Positions 61,064 to 64,000 of a stretch of 64,000 nucleotides of DNA are shown here, piece by piece. Made by a program: the position numbers and the translations under genes. How positions within the stretch are numbered: position 1 is the stretch's first letter; each line of letters begins with the position of its first letter. This DNA is from Clostridiales bacterium. GTDB taxonomy: Bacteria > Bacillota > Clostridia > Oscillospirales > Oscillospiraceae. The stretch lies in contig JAQXJB010000004.1 in the NCBI GenBank assembly GCA_029008095.1, forward strand, positions 36,234 to 100,233. Reading direction: 5' to 3'. The notes under the pieces are model-generated. The model saw nothing but the letters and a program-made list of their open reading frames with translations. It did no database searches and was not told the DNA's origin.

Positions 61064-63982
61064 TCATCTCTCGGAAAACACGTTATGCAGCGCCTGGACG
61101 ACCTCTTCCATATTTATCGGCTTGGAGAGGAAGCCATTCATGCCGCACTCCGCAGCGACCTTGCGGTCCTCATCGAAGGCATTGGCAGTCATAGCCAGAA
61201 TGGGGATATTCGCCAGCACCGGGTTTTCCAGCGTACGAATATTTTTCGTGGCTTCGTAACCGTTCATAATGGGCATCTGAATATCCATAAGCACAAGGTC
61301 ATAATAGCCGGGACGGGAAAGAGCGATCTTTTCCACAGCTATCGCGCCGTTTTCCGCCGTATCGATCAGGAATCCGTACTCACCCAGGATCTCCACAGCA
61401 ATCTCCCGGTTCAGTTCATTGTCTTCCACCAGCAGCAATCTCTTGCCTCTGAATCCATCGGTTGTCTCGGTACTGGGGAGAATTCTGTCGTTCTTATCCT
61501 CCTGCTGCCCAAGGGCAGTCAGCAGTGTCTCTCTCAGGTCAGACATAAACATCGGTTTGGAACAGAACGCGGTCACTCCCGCCGCTCTCGCTTCCACCTC
61601 AATATCCGACCAGTCGTAGGCGGTGAGAATTATGATGGGAGTATGATCCCCCAAAGCACGGATCTGACGGGTCACTTCGATGCCGTTCATATCCGGCAGC
61701 CGCCAATCTATTATGTATGCGTGGAACGCGTCATTGATCTCTATGGACTGTCTGGCGCGGAGTACGGCCTCCTTGCCCGAGAGAGTCCACTCAGAGCGCA
61801 TGCCTACCTGCACCAGCATCTTGGTAACGCTGTCGCAGGTATTGAAGTCGTCGTCCACCACCAGCGCCTTCAGTCCCTCAAGCTCCTTGATTTTTTCCAC
61901 GCTGCGTCGCTCAGACTGGAGGCGCAGAGCCAGGAGGATCACAAACTCTGTACCCTTGCCCTGCTCGGTATGCACCTCAATGGAGCCGCCCATCATATCC
62001 ACAATATTCTTGGAGATAGCCATGCCAAGGCCGGTACCCTGTATTCTGCTGACGGTGGAGGTGCGTTCACGCTCAAAGGGCTCAAAGATACGCTCGGCGA
62101 ACTCCTTGCTCATGCCGATGCCGTTGTCCTTCACACGGATCTCGTACAGGCCCTTGCCCTCCGGCGCGTTTGGCAGTTGGGATACCCGGACGGACACAGT
62201 ACCGCCCGGCGGAGTAAACTTGATGGCGTTGGACAGCAGGTTAAGCAGCACCTGATTCATCCGGGTCTTGTCGCAGTACACATCCTCATCCGTAACATCC
62301 ATGATGTCCATATACAGCTCCAACTGCTTGGCGTGGATCTGTCCGCTGATAATGGTCTTGATATCGTGGAAGATATCCGACAGATTGGCCTCCTGCTCCT
62401 CCAGATTGATTTTGCCGCTCTCGATACGGCTCATATCCAGCACATCGTTGATCAGGGAGAGCAGATGGTTGCTGGAGGAGAGTATCTTGGACAGATAGTC
62501 CTTCACCTTGTCCTGGTTGTCAAAGTTGGATACGGCAAGTGTGGCAAAGCCGATGATGGCGTTCATGGGAGTGCGGATATCGTGGGACATGTTGGAAAGG
62601 AAGGTGCTCTTGGCCTGATTCGCGCTGCGAGCGGCATTGACGGCATCCGCCAATTCCTGATTGATTTTCCTCTCCTTGGTACGGTCGGACAGGACCAGGA
62701 TATACTTCTTGCCTCCCCGGATTTCCCGGCACAGTGCCGTCACATGGAACCAGCGCGCCTCTCCGGTTTTCTGATGCACATATTCCCGGTTCCATTCCGC
62801 CTGTTCGCCGGGCTGAATGCTCGGGAGCTGATCCAAAACCAATACAGTATCCGAATCCCGCACCAGCCGATCCACTACCCGGATATTCTTCCGCGCCTCG
62901 GCTTCCGTAATGCCCACCAGCTTTTCAATATTGGGGCTGATGTATTCCACATGTAGGATGTCGGCGTCCAGCATGGCAAAGATATCATCAACATTATTGG
63001 ACAACACGGAAAAAAGCTCCTCACGGTAAAGAATCTCTTTCTCCTTCTCCGTCAAGCTCCGTCGGTACCGCTGGAGCATAAACGCCGCCAATACAACCAC
63101 CAACGCTACCGTCACGCCGGTCATCAGCACCAGAGTACTGGACTGCAAGGCATTCATGCTGTCATTTACCACATCGGCGGGTACAACGCCTAAAACAATC
63201 CAGTTCTGAAAATTTGCAGACTCATACACCATATAATAGGTTCTGCCATCCACATTGAACACCATCGAGCCGGAATTTCCGGCCCGAAAATCTTCCTGCA
63301 GGGCGGTGATCTCCACATTGGTCAGGCTTCCTGATTCTTCCAGAAGGGCAAAGAGATTGTGGAATTTTTTCAGATTCTCACTGCTGTTGTCTACGACCAC
63401 TCGGCCATCGGGCAGAACCGCAAAGGTGCTGGCTTGTCCGTCAAAGGCGGAAATCTTCAATGCCTCCACCAAATCGGAGTTATTATAGGTAATGGCAATA
63501 GCCTCATAGTCAAAGCCGCTATAGCTTCCCTGCTCGGCTGGCACGGCAAACACCATGATCTCCGGCTTATCCGGGACAACGGAGTTTGCAACAACCGGCT
63601 GCTGACTCAGCATCAGGGTGGCCAGTTGATCCCGCAGATCCAGATAGCCTTTGCTCCCGGACAGTGTAAGATATTCTCCGTTCCGGGATATGAAATAGAA
63701 ATCTGTGAAATTGCTTTCCTCCCGGGCCAGGTCGACATAGGCGACGATCTCCTCGTCGCTTTCCGCTTTCTCCAGATAAGGCGTCCACATCCGCATCCGG
63801 CTCCAATTGACGGAAACCAGATTATACAGAGACTGATTCGCCTGATGAAAGATCTCAGTCAGGTGGTCAGTGCTCTCCTCGTAAATCGTCCGGGAAACAA
63901 AGCCAAAGTAGGCAAAGCCTGTCCAAACCAGCCCCGCTACCAACGCAAGAGACAGCAACATAGCTGTTATTCGTTTTTTCAT
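61064..63982 (-). CDS. Hybrid sensor histidine kinase with double receiver
   Basis: 972 residues with GGAGGG before the ATG. TM1 at about 7-27, an extracellular dCache-like sensor (about 30-270; YFISRNGEYLTLSG), TM2 near 285-305, a PAS domain (about 325-440), HisKA with H467 (FLSNMSHDIRTPMNA) and HATPase_c (NLLSNAIKFT, DNGIGM, GTGLGMAIS). Two receiver domains follow, the first with AYIIDWRLPDM (about 735) and the second with LVLMDIQMPIM (about 875). No HPt domain or response-regulator gene is adjacent. It is a multi-step phosphorelay kinase sensing an extracellular small molecule. Next to the peptide importer, but divergent with separate terminators, so a functional link is speculative. Confidence 0.92.
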   Translation of the reverse strand: MKKRITAMLLSLALVAGLVWTGFAYFGFVSRTIYEESTDHLTEIFHQANQSLYNLVSVNWSRMRMWTPYLEKAESDEEIVAYVDLAREESNFTDFYFISRNGEYLTLSGSKGYLDLRDQLATLMLSQQPVVANSVVPDKPEIMVFAVPAEQGSYSGFDYEAIAITYNNSDLVEALKISAFDGQASTFAVLPDGRVVVDNSSENLKKFHNLFALLEESGSLTNVEITALQEDFRAGNSGSMVFNVDGRTYYMVYESANFQNWIVLGVVPADVVNDSMNALQSSTLVLMTGVTVALVVVLAAFMLQRYRRSLTEKEKEILYREELFSVLSNNVDDIFAMLDADILHVEYISPNIEKLVGITEAEARKNIRVVDRLVRDSDTVLVLDQLPSIQPGEQAEWNREYVHQKTGEARWFHVTALCREIRGGKKYILVLSDRTKERKINQELADAVNAARSANQAKSTFLSNMSHDIRTPMNAIIGFATLAVSNFDNQDKVKDYLSKILSSSNHLLSLINDVLDMSRIESGKINLEEQEANLSDIFHDIKTIISGQIHAKQLELYMDIMDVTDEDVYCDKTRMNQVLLNLLSNAIKFTPPGGTVSVRVSQLPNAPEGKGLYEIRVKDNGIGMSKEFAERIFEPFERERTSTVSRIQGTGLGMAISKNIVDMMGGSIEVHTEQGKGTEFVILLALRLQSERRSVEKIKELEGLKALVVDDDFNTCDSVTKMLVQVGMRSEWTLSGKEAVLRARQSIEINDAFHAYIIDWRLPDMNGIEVTRQIRALGDHTPIIILTAYDWSDIEVEARAAGVTAFCSKPMFMSDLRETLLTALGQQEDKNDRILPSTETTDGFRGKRLLLVEDNELNREIAVEILGEYGFLIDTAENGAIAVEKIALSRPGYYDLVLMDIQMPIMNGYEATKNIRTLENPVLANIPILAMTANAFDEDRKVAAECGMNGFLSKPINMEEVVQALHNVFSER

Positions 63983-64000
63983 GGCATTGCCCTCCTTTCG

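Noticed and set aside
1..64000. CRISPR array, complete insertion sequence, tRNA or rRNA genes
   Set aside because: No regularly spaced repeats, transposase frames, cloverleaf sequences (other than tmRNA and its fragment) or rRNA stretches were recognised.

Overview
The window reads as chromosomal DNA from a moderately GC-rich, endospore-lineage Gram-positive anaerobe, most likely a gut Clostridia member near the Oscillospiraceae (inference). The support is a yabP-yabQ-divIC-yabR cluster, ricT beside holB, a long-form hibernation factor, a T-box leader, lipobox lipoproteins with Asn/Thr linkers, an SLH-domain protein, a glycyl-radical enzyme, a sensory [FeFe]-hydrogenase-like protein and Bce-type and PhoBR-type two-component systems. 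No rRNA, tRNA, CRISPR array or intact transposase was found.

Layout. 1-3158 (minus): MoxR ATPase, DUF58 protein and a membrane protein cut by the left edge. 3327-6451 (plus): redox cluster of a C_GCAxxG_C_C protein, a CoA-disulfide-reductase/rhodanese fusion and a DUF169 protein. 6581-11091: twin LacI-type operator sites, then two paralogous enolase-superfamily dehydratases around a sugar-type binding lipoprotein, with a palindromic MITE-like element before the second. 11226-16978: SLH/DUF4358 protein, DHHW lipoprotein, ROK sugar kinase, PhoB/PhoR-like pair. 16994-24745: repeat element, HD phosphohydrolase, a second C_GCAxxG_C_C protein, sensory hydrogenase plus SpoIIE-type phosphatase, zinc-ribbon protein, ricT and holB. 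24872-27747: cysK behind a ~380-nt leader RNA that ends in a terminator, and a zinc-ribbon protein. 27877-33782: SDR protein lacking the usual catalytic lysine, mnmE, a T-box leader and an HTH-cupin-AMP-ligase gene interrupted by one in-frame stop, then two tiny ORFs. 33969-41814: carbohydrate-binding lipoprotein, hpf, an orphan fumarase alpha subunit, a candidate small RNA, the yab/divIC cluster, an M23 peptidase, smpB and a cyclophilin.

41865-45744 is the clearest mobile signature. A complete tmRNA gene is followed by a 3.4-kb block with a zinc-ribbon/TPR protein, an SPFH protein and an XpaC-like membrane protein. The block is closed by a degenerate 144-bp copy of the tmRNA 3' end (8 mismatches by eye). 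This is the footprint of integration at ssrA, although no integrase is present.

46045-64000: an orphan glycyl-radical enzyme, a complete BceRS-BceAB module with a matching operator, a stranded phage lysis cassette, a five-gene Dpp/Opp peptide importer and a large hybrid histidine kinase.

The observations most worth following are the T-box with an apparent isoleucine specifier over an acyl-CoA-ligase fusion gene, the ssrA mini-island, the shared LacI-type operators over the redox/dehydratase genes, the cysK leader RNA and the small RNA at 37472-37599.
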